Below, in pieces: positions 45,362-54,257 of a stretch of DNA of 64,000 bases. Each line of letters starts with the position of its first letter. Position 1 is the first letter of the stretch. The stretch lies in NCBI GenBank assembly GCA_031296405.1, contig JAVKKH010000001.1, positions 171,258 through 235,257 of the forward strand, in the 5' to 3' direction. The position numbers were made by a program, and so were the translations under genes. The notes under the pieces are model-generated. The model was not told the DNA's origin. It was given only the letters and a program-made list of their open reading frames with translations, and did no database searches. The DNA comes from Candidatus Tepidifontimicrobium thermophilum. Lineage in GTDB: Bacteria; Sysuimicrobiota; Sysuimicrobiia; Sysuimicrobiales; Sysuimicrobiaceae.

Positions 45362-45452
45362 GAAAAGGCGAAGGACGCCCCGGAGGGCGTCCCGGCCCGA
45401 AGTTGCCGAAAAGCGAAGGCCGGGACGTCCGAACTTTCGGGCGTCCCGGCCC
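45362..45452 (-). promoter_or_regulatory. amtB leader with two tandem attenuators and repeated module
   Basis: The 14-base module GGGCCGGGACGCCC occurs twice on the minus strand (45452-45439 and 45398-45385), foldable as GGGC-CGGGAC-GCCC hexaloop hairpins. Each overlaps the left arm of a terminator. The first terminator is GGCCGGGACG/CGTCCCGGCC (45451-45418) followed by TTCGCTTTTC. The second is GGACGCCC/GGGCGTCC (45392-45373) followed by TTCGCCTTTTC. Both terminators would have to be bypassed for amtB to be transcribed. Confidence 0.65.
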
Positions 45453-45459
45453 TGCTCAC

Positions 45460-45488
45460 AGCATAGCAGCGCGCCCCAAGGATGTCAA
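45460..45488 (-). promoter_or_regulatory. amtB promoter
   Basis: Minus strand TTGACA (45488-45483), 17-bp spacer, TATGCT (45465-45460). The TGA stop of the upstream ANTAR gene (45487-45485) lies inside the -35 hexamer. Predicted leader about 100 nt. Confidence 0.75.
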
Positions 45489-46072
45489 CGGGTTTTCGGT
45501 TTCGGTTTGGGCGGCTGGGAGACGATCTCCTCGTGCACCAGCACCGCTTGCGCCACCTCCCGCATCGGGCGCCTCAGGTTCCGGCTGCGGCGCTGCAGCA
45601 GCCGGTACGCCTCCTCCTCACCGAGGCCCAGGCGCCGCATGAGCACGCCCTTCGCCCGCTCCACCAGCTTGCGGGTCTCCAGAGCCTCGCGGGCTTCCTG
45701 CAGGTCACGCCACCGGGCCCACGCCAGCTCCACCGCGGCCAGCAGCTCCGCCCCCACCACAGGCTTCACCACGTAGCCGAAGCCGCCTGCCGCCGCAGCC
45801 GCTTCCAGGAGCCCGCGGTCGCCGAAGGCGGTCAGGAACACCACCGGCCGAGGAGACGTCTCCCGAAGGCGGCGGGCTACCTCGATGCCGTCGGGAGGGG
45901 GCATGCGTACGTCCAGAACCACCAGGTCGGGGTCGTGGGAGCGGACCAGCTCCAGGCACTCCTCCCCGTTGGCCGCTTCCCCCACTACCCGGTAGCCTGC
46001 GTCCTCCAGGATGGCCCGCACGCCCATGCGGACCACGGCCTCGTCTTCCGCGATCACGATCCGCTTGCTCAC
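45485..46072 (-). CDS. Response regulator with ANTAR RNA-binding output domain (nitrogen cluster)
   Basis: 195 residues. N-terminal receiver: IVIAED (acidic pair at about 10), phospho-acceptor Asp54 in VVLDVRMP, and VVKPV Lys near 104. After a helical linker, an ANTAR domain spans about 125-180 (TRKLVERAKGVLMRRLGLGEEEAYRLLQRRSRNLRRPMREVAQAVL). ANTAR domains bind hexaloop RNA hairpins and prevent transcription termination. The tail PPKPKPKTR is basic. No kinase is adjacent here. It lies between gltB and amtB and has its own tandem-attenuator leader, so it probably controls itself, amtB and glnA. GTG start with GGAGGG. Confidence 0.92.
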   Translation of the reverse strand: MSKRIVIAEDEAVVRMGVRAILEDAGYRVVGEAANGEECLELVRSHDPDLVVLDVRMPPPDGIEVARRLRETSPRPVVFLTAFGDRGLLEAAAAAGGFGYVVKPVVGAELLAAVELAWARWRDLQEAREALETRKLVERAKGVLMRRLGLGEEEAYRLLQRRSRNLRRPMREVAQAVLVHEEIVSQPPKPKPKTR

Positions 46073-46094
46073 CGCATCCCTCCTCTTGCGGGTT

Positions 46095-46177
46095 CAAAAC
46101 AAAAGCGCCCCCGGCTTCGGGGGCGTCGTGGCCTCCGGAAAACGGCGACGCCGGCGGGTACCGCCGGCGTCGTGGCC
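46095..46177 (-). promoter_or_regulatory. Leader of the ANTAR gene with two tandem attenuators
   Basis: GGCCACGACGCC occurs twice on the minus strand (46177-46166 and 46133-46122). Terminator 1: GACGCCGGCGG/CCGCCGGCGTC (46171-46147) then CGTTTTCC. Terminator 2: CGCCCCCG/CGGGGGCG (46125-46106) then CTTTTGTTTTG. In each, the GGC-CACGAC-GCC hairpin shares bases with the terminator's left arm, so only one can form. This indicates autoregulation by antitermination. Confidence 0.65.
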
Positions 46178-46192
46178 TGGGATTTCGAAGTC

Positions 46193-46221
46193 AGGCTAGC
46201 GGCCCGTGGGGGCCCTGTCAA
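46193..46221 (-). promoter_or_regulatory. Promoter of the nitrogen-cluster ANTAR gene
   Basis: Minus strand TTGACA (46221-46216), 17-bp spacer, TAGCCT (46198-46193). The gltB stop TGA (46220-46218) lies within the -35. Predicted leader about 115 nt. Confidence 0.65.
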
Positions 46222-49200
46222 CGGGCGGGGCGCGCTGCAGAGGCCTCGCGTGCAGCGACCTGAGCGGGGACCTCCGCCGCGGAGCGGGGCCGCACGGCCC
46301 GGAACTGACCCATGGCCCGTAGCCACCGACGCAGGAGGGACTGGGCGCGGTGGCTGCCCGTGGCCTCGTGGTAGCGGACCAGCAGCGCCCGCAGCTCTTC
46401 CGCTTCCTCCTCCGCGAGCGGCCCGGTCTGGACGGAGTCGGTGTTGACCTGGCGGTCCAGCACCCCAGCCTCGTCCAGCACGTACGCGCGGCCGCCCGTC
46501 ATGCCCGCTCCGAAGTTCCGGCCCACGGGGCCCAGCACCACTACCACGCCACCCGTCATGTACTCGCAGCAGTGGTCGCCGGCACCCTCCACCACCGCCA
46601 CGGCACCGCTGTTGCGCACTGCGAAGCGCTCGCCGGCCCGGCCCGCGGCGAAGAACACCCCACCGGTAGCGCCGTACAGCACCGTGTTCCCCACGATGAC
46701 GTGCTTCCAGCTCTCCCGGTGTAAAGGCGGCGGGGGAACGATGACGATCTCGCCCCCGGACATCCCCTTGCCCGCGTAATCATTGGCCTCACCCACCAAC
46801 CGGAGGTGCATCCCCGGTACGCAGAACGCCCCGAAGCTCTGGCCCGCAGCGCCCTCGAAGGTGAGCCGCAGGGTACCCTCGGGAAGCCCGTCCTCGCCCC
46901 AGCGCTGGGCGATCTCGCCCGCCAGGGTGGCGCCCACGGTGCGGTCTCGGTTGGTGATGGGATGGTGTCCCTCTGCGGGCACCCCGTGCTCCACCGTTTG
47001 CCGGTACTGCTCTACCAGCAGCCGGTTCAGCCTGCCCTCCACGGACAGGGGGTCCGCAAAGCTCCCGCGGGTCTCGCCCTCCGCCGGTTGCAGGATCTCC
47101 GACAGGTCCAGCCGCTCCGCCCGGTACAGGGTGACGTCGTCCCGCACCCGGAGCAGGTCCACCCGGCCCACGATCTCGTCCAGGGACCTGGCCCCTAACT
47201 GCGCCAGTTGGCGCCGGACGTCCTCCGCGAGGGCACGGAAGTACGCTTCCACCCGCTCGGGCGTGCCCGGGAACTTGCCGCGCAGGTCTTCCCGCTGGGT
47301 GGCGATCCCCACGGGGCAGGTGTTGCTGTGGCACTGCCGGGCCATCACGCAGCCCAGGGCGACCAGGGCCGCGGTGCCGAACCCGAACTCGTCCGCGCCC
47401 AGCAAGGCCGCCAGCACCACGTCGCGCCCGACCTTGAACCCTCCGTCCACCCGCAGGCGCACGCGGCCGCGCAGCCCGTTGGCGCTCAGGGCCCGGCGAG
47501 CCTCGCTCAGCCCCACCTCCCAGGGCAGGCCCGCGTTCTTGATGGAGTCCAGAGGGGAAGCCCCCGTGCCGCCCTCGTGGCCGCTGATCTGCACCACGTC
47601 CGCGAACCCCTTCGCCACACCGGAGGCGATGGTGCCCACCCCTGTAGTGGCCACCAGCTTCACGGCCACGTGCGCGGTGGGGTGCACCTGCTTGAGGTCG
47701 TAGATGAGCTGGGCCAGGTCCTCGATGCTGTAGATGTCATGGTGAGGCGGCGGGGAGATGAGGGTCGTGCCGGGCTGCGTCTTCCGCAGCCGGGCGATCT
47801 CCTCGGTGACCTTGTGTCCCAGCAGCTGCCCGCCCTCGCCGGGCTTGCTGCCCTGCGCCATTTTGATCTCCAGCTCCACCGCCGACCGCAGGTACCCCGC
47901 GGTCACTCCGAACCGGCCCGAGGCGACCTGCTTGATGGTGGTGTTCGGCCAGTCCCCGTTGGGCCGGACCTTCCGACGGGCGGGATCCTCACCGCCCTCG
48001 CCGCTGTTGCTGCGCATACCCAGTCGGTTGGCGGCGATGGCCAGGGTCTCGTGGGCTTCCCGGGAGAGGGCCCCGTGGGACATGGCGGAGATCACGAACC
48101 GGCGGAGGATGTTCTCCACCGGCTCCACCTCCTCCAGGGGCACCGGAGGTCCGGCGGGGCGGATCTCGAGGAGGTCCCGGAGGGCCTGTGGCGGTCTGGA
48201 GCCCACTAGCTGGGCCAGCTTCGGGTACTCCTCAGCGCCGTTGAGGCTCACGCGGTGGATGGCCTTCACCACGTCGGGCTCGAACCCGTGCTGCTCGCCC
48301 CCGTGCCGGTACCGGTAGAAACCGACGTCGGGGACGGTGGCGGGCTCGCCGTCGAGGGCCCGTCGGTAGGCGGCGTGGCGCTCCAGGACGTCCCGTGCGA
48401 GAGCTGCCAGGTCTACGCCCGGAGCGTGGTTGGGAGTCCCCGGGAAGTAGCGCTCCACCAGCGCCCGGTCCAGTCCGATGGTCTCGAAGATCTGAGCCCC
48501 GCAGTACGCCTGCAGGGGCGCAATCCCCATCTTGGCCATGACCTTGAGCAGGCCGGCTTCCAGCGCTTTCTTGAGGTTCGCGGCCCCCTGGGGCGAAAGC
48601 TTCTGGGCGGTCTCCAGGGCGAGGTAGGGGTAGACCCCTTCGGCGCCGTAGCCTACCAGGCACGCCACGTGGTGGACCTCCCGTGCCTCCCCGGTCTCCA
48701 CCAGCAGGGCGGTGCTGAGCCGGAGGCCATGACGGATCAGGTGGTGGTGGACGGCTGCGGTGGCCAGCAGGGCAGGGATGGGCGCGCGCTCCCGGCTGAG
48801 GCCGCGGTCGGTAAGGACCAAGGCCGTACACCCCTCCCGCACGGCCTGCGCGGCCTGCTGGCACAGGCGGTCTAGCGCTTCCTGCAGGCCCTGCGGCCCC
48901 CGCGACGCCTCGAAGGTAGCGTCCAGGCGACAGGGCTTCAGGGGGACCTCCTCCAGCCAGTCCAGGTCCGGCAGCACCGGGCTTGCCAGCTCCACTAGGT
49001 CCGCGTGCTCGGGAGTTTCTTCCAGGAACGACCGGCGCGGCCCCAGACGCACTTCCAGGGACATGACCACCCGCTCCCGCAGCGGGTCGATGGGGGGGTT
49101 GGTGACCTGGGCGAACCGCTGGCGGAAGAACTGGTACAACAGCCGGGGGTGGCTGGACAGGGCCGAAGGCGGCGTGTCGTCTCCCATGGAGCCCACCGCG

Positions 49201-50624
49201 TCCTTGCCGTCTGCGGCCATGGCCTGCAACACCCGCTGCAGGTCCTCCTTTGTGTAACCGAAGGCGAGGTGCAGAAGATGCAGGGACCCACCCGCGTGCG
49301 TCCGGGGCTGCGGCTTGGGGTCCACGCGCACCAGACGCTCCACCCACTTGGCGTACGGCTGGCGCGAGGCCAGTCGGTGGCGGATCTCGGGGTGGTGGAG
49401 AAGCTGGCGCGCCTCCAGGTCCACCACGACCATGTGGCCTGGCCCCAGCCGCCCGCGCTCAAGGACCCGCCCGGGAGCGATGGGCAGCACCCCTACCTCG
49501 GAGGCGGCCACCACCAGGCCGTCGCGGGTGACGGTGTAGCGGGCGGGACGCAGGCCGTTGCGATCCAGGGCCATGCCCACCGTGCGCCCGTCGAAGAAGG
49601 CCAGCGCCGCGGGGCCGTCCCACGGTTCGGCCAGGCACGCGTGGTACCGGTAGAATCCGCGCACGGAACCATCGAGCTCCCACGCGCCCTCCCATGCCTC
49701 GGGGACCAGCATCCGCAGCGCGTGCGGCAGGTCCCGGCCACTGCGGCGCAGCAGCTCCAGCACGTTGTCCAGCATGGCGCTGTCGCTGCCGCCGTCCTGG
49801 ATCACGGGGAGCAGCTCTTGCAACCGGTCCCCCCACAGGCTGCTGGACAGGGCGCCCTCCCGCGCCCGCATCCAGTTCACGTTGCCCAGCAGAGTGTTGA
49901 TCTCGCCGTTGTGGGCCAGCAGGCGGAAGGGCTGCGCCAGCTGCCACGAGGGGTTGGTGTTGGTGCTGTAACGCTGGTGGAACACCGCGGCCCGGACCGC
50001 GAAGTCCGGGTCCTGCAGGTCCAGGTAGAAGCGCTCCAGCTGCGGAGCGGAAACCAGGGCCTTGTACACCACGGTGCGGGACGAAAGCGAGGGGACGTAC
50101 AGGCCGAGGGGCGCTGCGCGTTTCTCGATGCGGCGCCGGACCAGGTACAGGTGCCGCTCCAGGGCCTCCGGGTCCAGATCCGGGGACGCGGTCAAAAGCG
50201 CCTGCTGGATGCGGGGCAGAGTGCGCAGCGCGTACTCGCCTAGGGCTTTGGGCTGCACGGGCGGGGTGCGCCATCCCAACAGGTGCAGGCCCGCGCGATG
50301 GAACTCCTCCTCGCACACCGCGCGGCAGGCCCGGTACACCTCCTCCTCCGCTGGGAAGAAGAAGACACCGACCGCCAGAGGCCGCTCGTCGCCGCGGCAG
50401 CCCATCTCCCGCAGCACCCGGGCGAACAGCCCGTGCGGGATCTCCGTGAGCACCCCCGCCCCGTCCCCCGTGCGGCCGTCCGCAGCCTGCGCGCCCCGGT
50501 GGGCCAGGTTGCGGAGGGCTGTCAGCGCCGCCTGCAGCACGGCGTGGGACGGGGCCGCGTCCAGCCGCGCTACGAACCCCACCCCGCACGCGTCGCGCTC
50601 AGGAAACGCTGCCAGAGACGTCAC
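46218..50624 (-). CDS. gltB: Glutamate synthase large subunit
   Basis: 1,468 residues. After a 12-residue propeptide, Cys13 (DACGVGFVA) is the class II amidotransferase nucleophile. Then come the glutaminase domain (RYSTNTNPSW, LLAHNGEINTLLGN), the central domain, the FMN TIM barrel (GGEDPARRKVRPNGDWPN, KPGEGGQLLGHKV, GHEGGTGASPLDSIKNAG), a 3Fe-4S motif (CVMARQCHSNTCPVG) and the C-terminal beta-helix (GMSGGEIVI, GDHCCEYMTGGVVVVLG). Makes two glutamates from glutamine and 2-oxoglutarate. No gltD in the window, so it may use ferredoxin or a distant small subunit. GTG at 50624; a riboswitch leader precedes it. Confidence 0.95.
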   Translation of the reverse strand: MTSLAAFPERDACGVGFVARLDAAPSHAVLQAALTALRNLAHRGAQAADGRTGDGAGVLTEIPHGLFARVLREMGCRGDERPLAVGVFFFPAEEEVYRACRAVCEEEFHRAGLHLLGWRTPPVQPKALGEYALRTLPRIQQALLTASPDLDPEALERHLYLVRRRIEKRAAPLGLYVPSLSSRTVVYKALVSAPQLERFYLDLQDPDFAVRAAVFHQRYSTNTNPSWQLAQPFRLLAHNGEINTLLGNVNWMRAREGALSSSLWGDRLQELLPVIQDGGSDSAMLDNVLELLRRSGRDLPHALRMLVPEAWEGAWELDGSVRGFYRYHACLAEPWDGPAALAFFDGRTVGMALDRNGLRPARYTVTRDGLVVAASEVGVLPIAPGRVLERGRLGPGHMVVVDLEARQLLHHPEIRHRLASRQPYAKWVERLVRVDPKPQPRTHAGGSLHLLHLAFGYTKEDLQRVLQAMAADGKDAVGSMGDDTPPSALSSHPRLLYQFFRQRFAQVTNPPIDPLRERVVMSLEVRLGPRRSFLEETPEHADLVELASPVLPDLDWLEEVPLKPCRLDATFEASRGPQGLQEALDRLCQQAAQAVREGCTALVLTDRGLSRERAPIPALLATAAVHHHLIRHGLRLSTALLVETGEAREVHHVACLVGYGAEGVYPYLALETAQKLSPQGAANLKKALEAGLLKVMAKMGIAPLQAYCGAQIFETIGLDRALVERYFPGTPNHAPGVDLAALARDVLERHAAYRRALDGEPATVPDVGFYRYRHGGEQHGFEPDVVKAIHRVSLNGAEEYPKLAQLVGSRPPQALRDLLEIRPAGPPVPLEEVEPVENILRRFVISAMSHGALSREAHETLAIAANRLGMRSNSGEGGEDPARRKVRPNGDWPNTTIKQVASGRFGVTAGYLRSAVELEIKMAQGSKPGEGGQLLGHKVTEEIARLRKTQPGTTLISPPPHHDIYSIEDLAQLIYDLKQVHPTAHVAVKLVATTGVGTIASGVAKGFADVVQISGHEGGTGASPLDSIKNAGLPWEVGLSEARRALSANGLRGRVRLRVDGGFKVGRDVVLAALLGADEFGFGTAALVALGCVMARQCHSNTCPVGIATQREDLRGKFPGTPERVEAYFRALAEDVRRQLAQLGARSLDEIVGRVDLLRVRDDVTLYRAERLDLSEILQPAEGETRGSFADPLSVEGRLNRLLVEQYRQTVEHGVPAEGHHPITNRDRTVGATLAGEIAQRWGEDGLPEGTLRLTFEGAAGQSFGAFCVPGMHLRLVGEANDYAGKGMSGGEIVIVPPPPLHRESWKHVIVGNTVLYGATGGVFFAAGRAGERFAVRNSGAVAVVEGAGDHCCEYMTGGVVVVLGPVGRNFGAGMTGGRAYVLDEAGVLDRQVNTDSVQTGPLAEEEAEELRALLVRYHEATGSHRAQSLLRRWLRAMGQFRAVRPRSAAEVPAQVAAREASAARPAR

Positions 50625-50662
50625 GGTCCCGGCTCCCTCCTCAGGAAATCGGAAGATAGCCC

Positions 50663-50708
50663 AAAGCCCGAGGGGGCCTCGGCTTGAGGAACCTCCCCCT
50701 CGGGCTTT
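50663..50708 (-). terminator. gltB leader terminator (riboswitch expression platform)
   Basis: AAAGCCCGAGGGGG (minus, 50708-50695) pairs with CCCCCTCGGGCTTT (50676-50663), 14 bp, with an inner CCTC/GAGG hairpin. The left arm is also the 3' strand of the ykkC aptamer (AAAAGCCCGAG), so ligand binding should block terminator formation, giving an ON switch. Confidence 0.7.
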
Positions 50709-50812
50709 TGTCCCGACGGTGTAGCGAGTCCGGAAACCCGCCTGCGCCGCTCGGTCCAGGCCGGCCGGGGTTGGGCCGCGGAACCCTAGGCGCACTTCCT
50801 CACGAGAGCGAT
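50690..50812 (-). ncRNA. ykkC-family riboswitch upstream of gltB, probably ppGpp (subtype 2a)
   Basis: Reading the minus strand, the leader contains the ykkC core elements in the right order: CCTAGGGTTCCGCG, then CCTGGACCGAGCGG, then ACACC followed by GTCGGGACAAAAGCCCGAG. Guanidine-I aptamers usually read CUGGUCCGAGAG in the middle element; the departure here, and the glutamate synthase gene downstream, fit the ppGpp class (known on amino-acid and glutamate synthase genes). PRPP is the alternative. Bases overlap the terminator arm. Confidence 0.75.
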
Positions 50813-50825
50813 TTCGTTTCTTTGT

Positions 50826-50854
50826 TAGATAGCAGTGCAGGGTGGAGCTGTCAA
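50826..50854 (-). promoter_or_regulatory. gltB promoter
   Basis: Minus strand TTGACA (50854-50849), 17-bp spacer, TATCTA (50831-50826). Transcript start near 50819, giving a 195-nt leader that includes the riboswitch. Confidence 0.75.
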
Positions 50855-51004
50855 CGGGCTCGGCCGGGAAAAGGAGCAAGTTCTTCGGAAATTCTGTGAC
50901 AGACAGCACGGGAAGGTCGCAATATTCGAACGTTCGTGAGCGCCACGTTCGGAGAAGTGCTGGGGGTCCTTTCCCCCTGGTACAATGGTGGCAAAACCGG
51001 TAAG

Positions 51005-51182
51005 ACCTTCGGGGCAGGGTGAGGGGGCCGCACGGTCCCCGATTCCCGACCGGCGGTAGGCGCCGGCCAGGGCCGGCGCGAGCCCGCGACCCGCGCACGG
51101 TCTGCGGCGCGGTGGACTCCGGTGGCGGCTCCTGGGGAGCCCAGTCCGGGGCCGACGGTACAGTCCGGATGGGAGGAGGTCG
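51005..51182 (+). ncRNA. FMN riboswitch (RFN element)
   Basis: All conserved RFN segments are visible: CTTCGGGGCAGGGTG at the 5' end, TTCCCGACCGGCGGT, GAGCCCGCGA, then GGTGGACTCCGGTGGCGG, and GGGGCCGACGGTACAGTCC followed by GGATGGGAGGAGG. A -10 TACAAT (50981-50986) lies just upstream with a weak -35. FMN binding should repress the downstream rib operon. The spacer 51183-51301 to ribD is otherwise featureless. Confidence 0.95.
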
Positions 51183-51301
51183 CCAGACTACGCCGGGCGT
51201 GCCGGCGTCTCGCCGTGCCACAGGAGCGGTGGGAGGCCGTGGAAGCGCGTCCGGCGGCGGGTCCCGGACGCAGGAGCCGGTGCCGGCTGACTTTCCCTTG
51301 G

Positions 51302-51326
51302 CGCCCGGAGGTCTTACCTCCGGGCG
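51302..51326 (+). promoter_or_regulatory. 11-bp hairpin abutting the ribD start codon
   Basis: CGCCCGGAGGT (51302-51312) and ACCTCCGGGCG (51316-51326) pair fully with a CTT loop, ending one base before the ATG. The GGAGG in the left arm is the only Shine-Dalgarno candidate and is sequestered. ACCTCC could alternatively pair with GGAGGAGGT at the 3' end of the riboswitch. It is a likely part of the expression platform. Confidence 0.55.
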
Positions 51327-51327
51327 T

Positions 51328-52440
51328 ATGCGTTTACAGGACGTCTTCTGGATGCGGCGGGCGCTGCAGCTCGCTTGCCTGGGCCGGGGCCGCACCAGCC
51401 CCAACCCCACGGTGGGCGCGGTGGTGGTGCGGGACGGGGTGGAGGTGGGCTGCGGCTACCACCGCGCGGCGGGAGGGCCCCACGCGGAGGCGGAAGCTCT
51501 CGCGCGGGCGGGCGAACTGGCGCGCGGAGCCACCCTGTACGTGAACCTGGAACCCTGCGACCACCACGGCCGGACCCCCCCGTGCACGGAAGCCGTCCTC
51601 GCAGCGGGTGTGCGCCGCTTGGTGGTGGCGATGGAAGATCCAGACCCGAGGGTACGGGGACGAGGAATCCGGCGGCTGCGTGAGGCCGGGGTGGAGGTCG
51701 CGGTGGGCGTGCTCGAGGAGGAAGCCCGGCGCCTGAACGCCGCGTACGTAAAGCACCGGACCACCGGGCTCCCGTGGGTGACCTGCAAGTGGGCCATGTC
51801 CGTGGACGGCCGCATCGCCACCCGCACAGGCGCCTCACGGTGGATCACGGGGCCGCAGGCCCGGGAATACGCACACCGCCTGCGGGACTACCACGACGCC
51901 GTCCTCGTGGGCTGCGGGACCGCGCTGCGCGACGACCCCGCCCTCACGTGCCGCCTCCCCGGCGGCCGTGACCCCCTGCGGGTCGTGGTGGACAGCGGGG
52001 CGCACCTGCCGCCGGAGGCCAGGATGCTGCGGGAGGGGAGTTCGCCGGTGGTGGTGGCGACCACCCCTCGCGCGGACCCCACCCGGGCCGAGCGGCTGAG
52101 GCGTGCAGGCGCGGAGGTGTGGGTATGCGAGCCGGATGCAGGCGGCGTGTCCCTGCGCGACCTGTTGCGCAGGCTCGCCCACCGTGGGGTGCTGAGCGTG
52201 CTCGCAGAGGGCGGCAGTGCCTTGCACGCCTCGCTGTTGCAGGCGGGCCTCGTGGACCGGCTGGTAGCCTTCGTGGCCCCGGTGGTGGTGGGAGGACGAG
52301 GAGCACCCGGGCCTGTCTCCGGGCAGGGCGTGTCGGAGCTCGTGCACGCCCTCCGGCTGGAGGAGGTGACGGTGCGCCGGTTCGGCCCGGACCTGTGCGT
52401 GGAAGGCGATGTGCGCGGCCGTCTAGCGGTGGAGGGTTGA
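51328..52440 (+). CDS. ribD: Bifunctional diaminohydroxyphosphoribosylaminopyrimidine deaminase / 5-amino-6-uracil reductase
   Basis: 370 residues. The N-terminal deaminase has the zinc site HAEAEAL and PCDHHGRTPPC; the opening WMRRALQLACLGRGRTSPNPTVGAVVV is typical. The C-terminal reductase begins near 150 (PWVTCKWAMSVDGRIATRTG, LVGCGTALRDDPALTCR, EGGSALHASLLQAGLVD). Catalyses two steps of riboflavin synthesis. ATG at 51328 directly after a hairpin. First gene of the FMN-riboswitch operon; ribE starts on the base after its stop. Confidence 0.95.
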   Translation: MRLQDVFWMRRALQLACLGRGRTSPNPTVGAVVVRDGVEVGCGYHRAAGGPHAEAEALARAGELARGATLYVNLEPCDHHGRTPPCTEAVLAAGVRRLVVAMEDPDPRVRGRGIRRLREAGVEVAVGVLEEEARRLNAAYVKHRTTGLPWVTCKWAMSVDGRIATRTGASRWITGPQAREYAHRLRDYHDAVLVGCGTALRDDPALTCRLPGGRDPLRVVVDSGAHLPPEARMLREGSSPVVVATTPRADPTRAERLRRAGAEVWVCEPDAGGVSLRDLLRRLAHRGVLSVLAEGGSALHASLLQAGLVDRLVAFVAPVVVGGRGAPGPVSGQGVSELVHALRLEEVTVRRFGPDLCVEGDVRGRLAVEG

Positions 52441-53021
52441 GTGTTCACAGGGATCGTGGAGGAAGTCGGAAGGGTAGCGTGGCGACGGGGGAACCGCCTT
52501 CGGCTGGAAGCCCGGGGAGTGCTGCGCGGGCTGCGGCCGGGCGACAGCGTGGCGGTGGACGGGGTGTGCCTGACCGCGGCGTACGTGGACCGGTCCGGCT
52601 TTGAGGCCGACCTGGGCCCCGCGACCCTGAAGCGCACCACCCTGGGCCAGCGGAAAGCGGGGGATCCGGTGAACCTGGAACGTCCCGTGCGCTTGCCGCA
52701 GCGGCTGGGAGGACACCTGGTCCAGGGGCACGTGGACGCGGTGGGGCGGGTGAAGTGGGTACGGCCGGACGGGCAGGCGCGGTGGATGGAGGTGGCTGCA
52801 CCGACCAGCGTCCTGCGGTACCTCGTGGAGCGAGGGTCCGTTGCGGTGGACGGTGTGAGCCTCACCGTGGCGGCCGTGACGTCCCGCAGCTTCCGCGTCT
52901 GCCTGATCCCGCAGACCCTGCAGCGCACCACCCTGGGCCTGCGCGGCCCGGGCGACCCGGTGAACCTGGAGGTGGACGTGCTGGCGAAATACGTGGAGCG
53001 GCTGCTGGGGGGGATCCGGCG

Positions 53022-53025
<4 letters not shown>
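52441..53025 (+). CDS. ribE: Riboflavin synthase alpha chain
   Basis: 194 residues with two repeated lumazine-binding barrels: MFTGIVEEVGRV starts the first, GDSVAVDGVCLTA marks its active site, and the second copy (LVERGSVAVDGVSLTV) follows QRLGGHLVQGHVDAVG. Dismutates two 6,7-dimethyl-8-ribityllumazine molecules to riboflavin. GTG start; its stop overlaps ribBA (GTGA). Confidence 0.95.

Positions 53026-54237
<1,212 letters not shown>

Positions 54238-54257
<20 letters not shown>

Noticed and set aside
50660-50820. ANTAR module or glutamine riboswitch in the gltB leader.
   Set aside because: No GGC-CNNGAC-GCC element and no glnA-RNA core; the ykkC segments explain the conserved sequence.
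50625-51410. Upstream extension of the gltB frame across the FMN riboswitch.
   Set aside because: It crosses two RNA elements and the gltB promoter; GTG 50624 places the catalytic Cys correctly.
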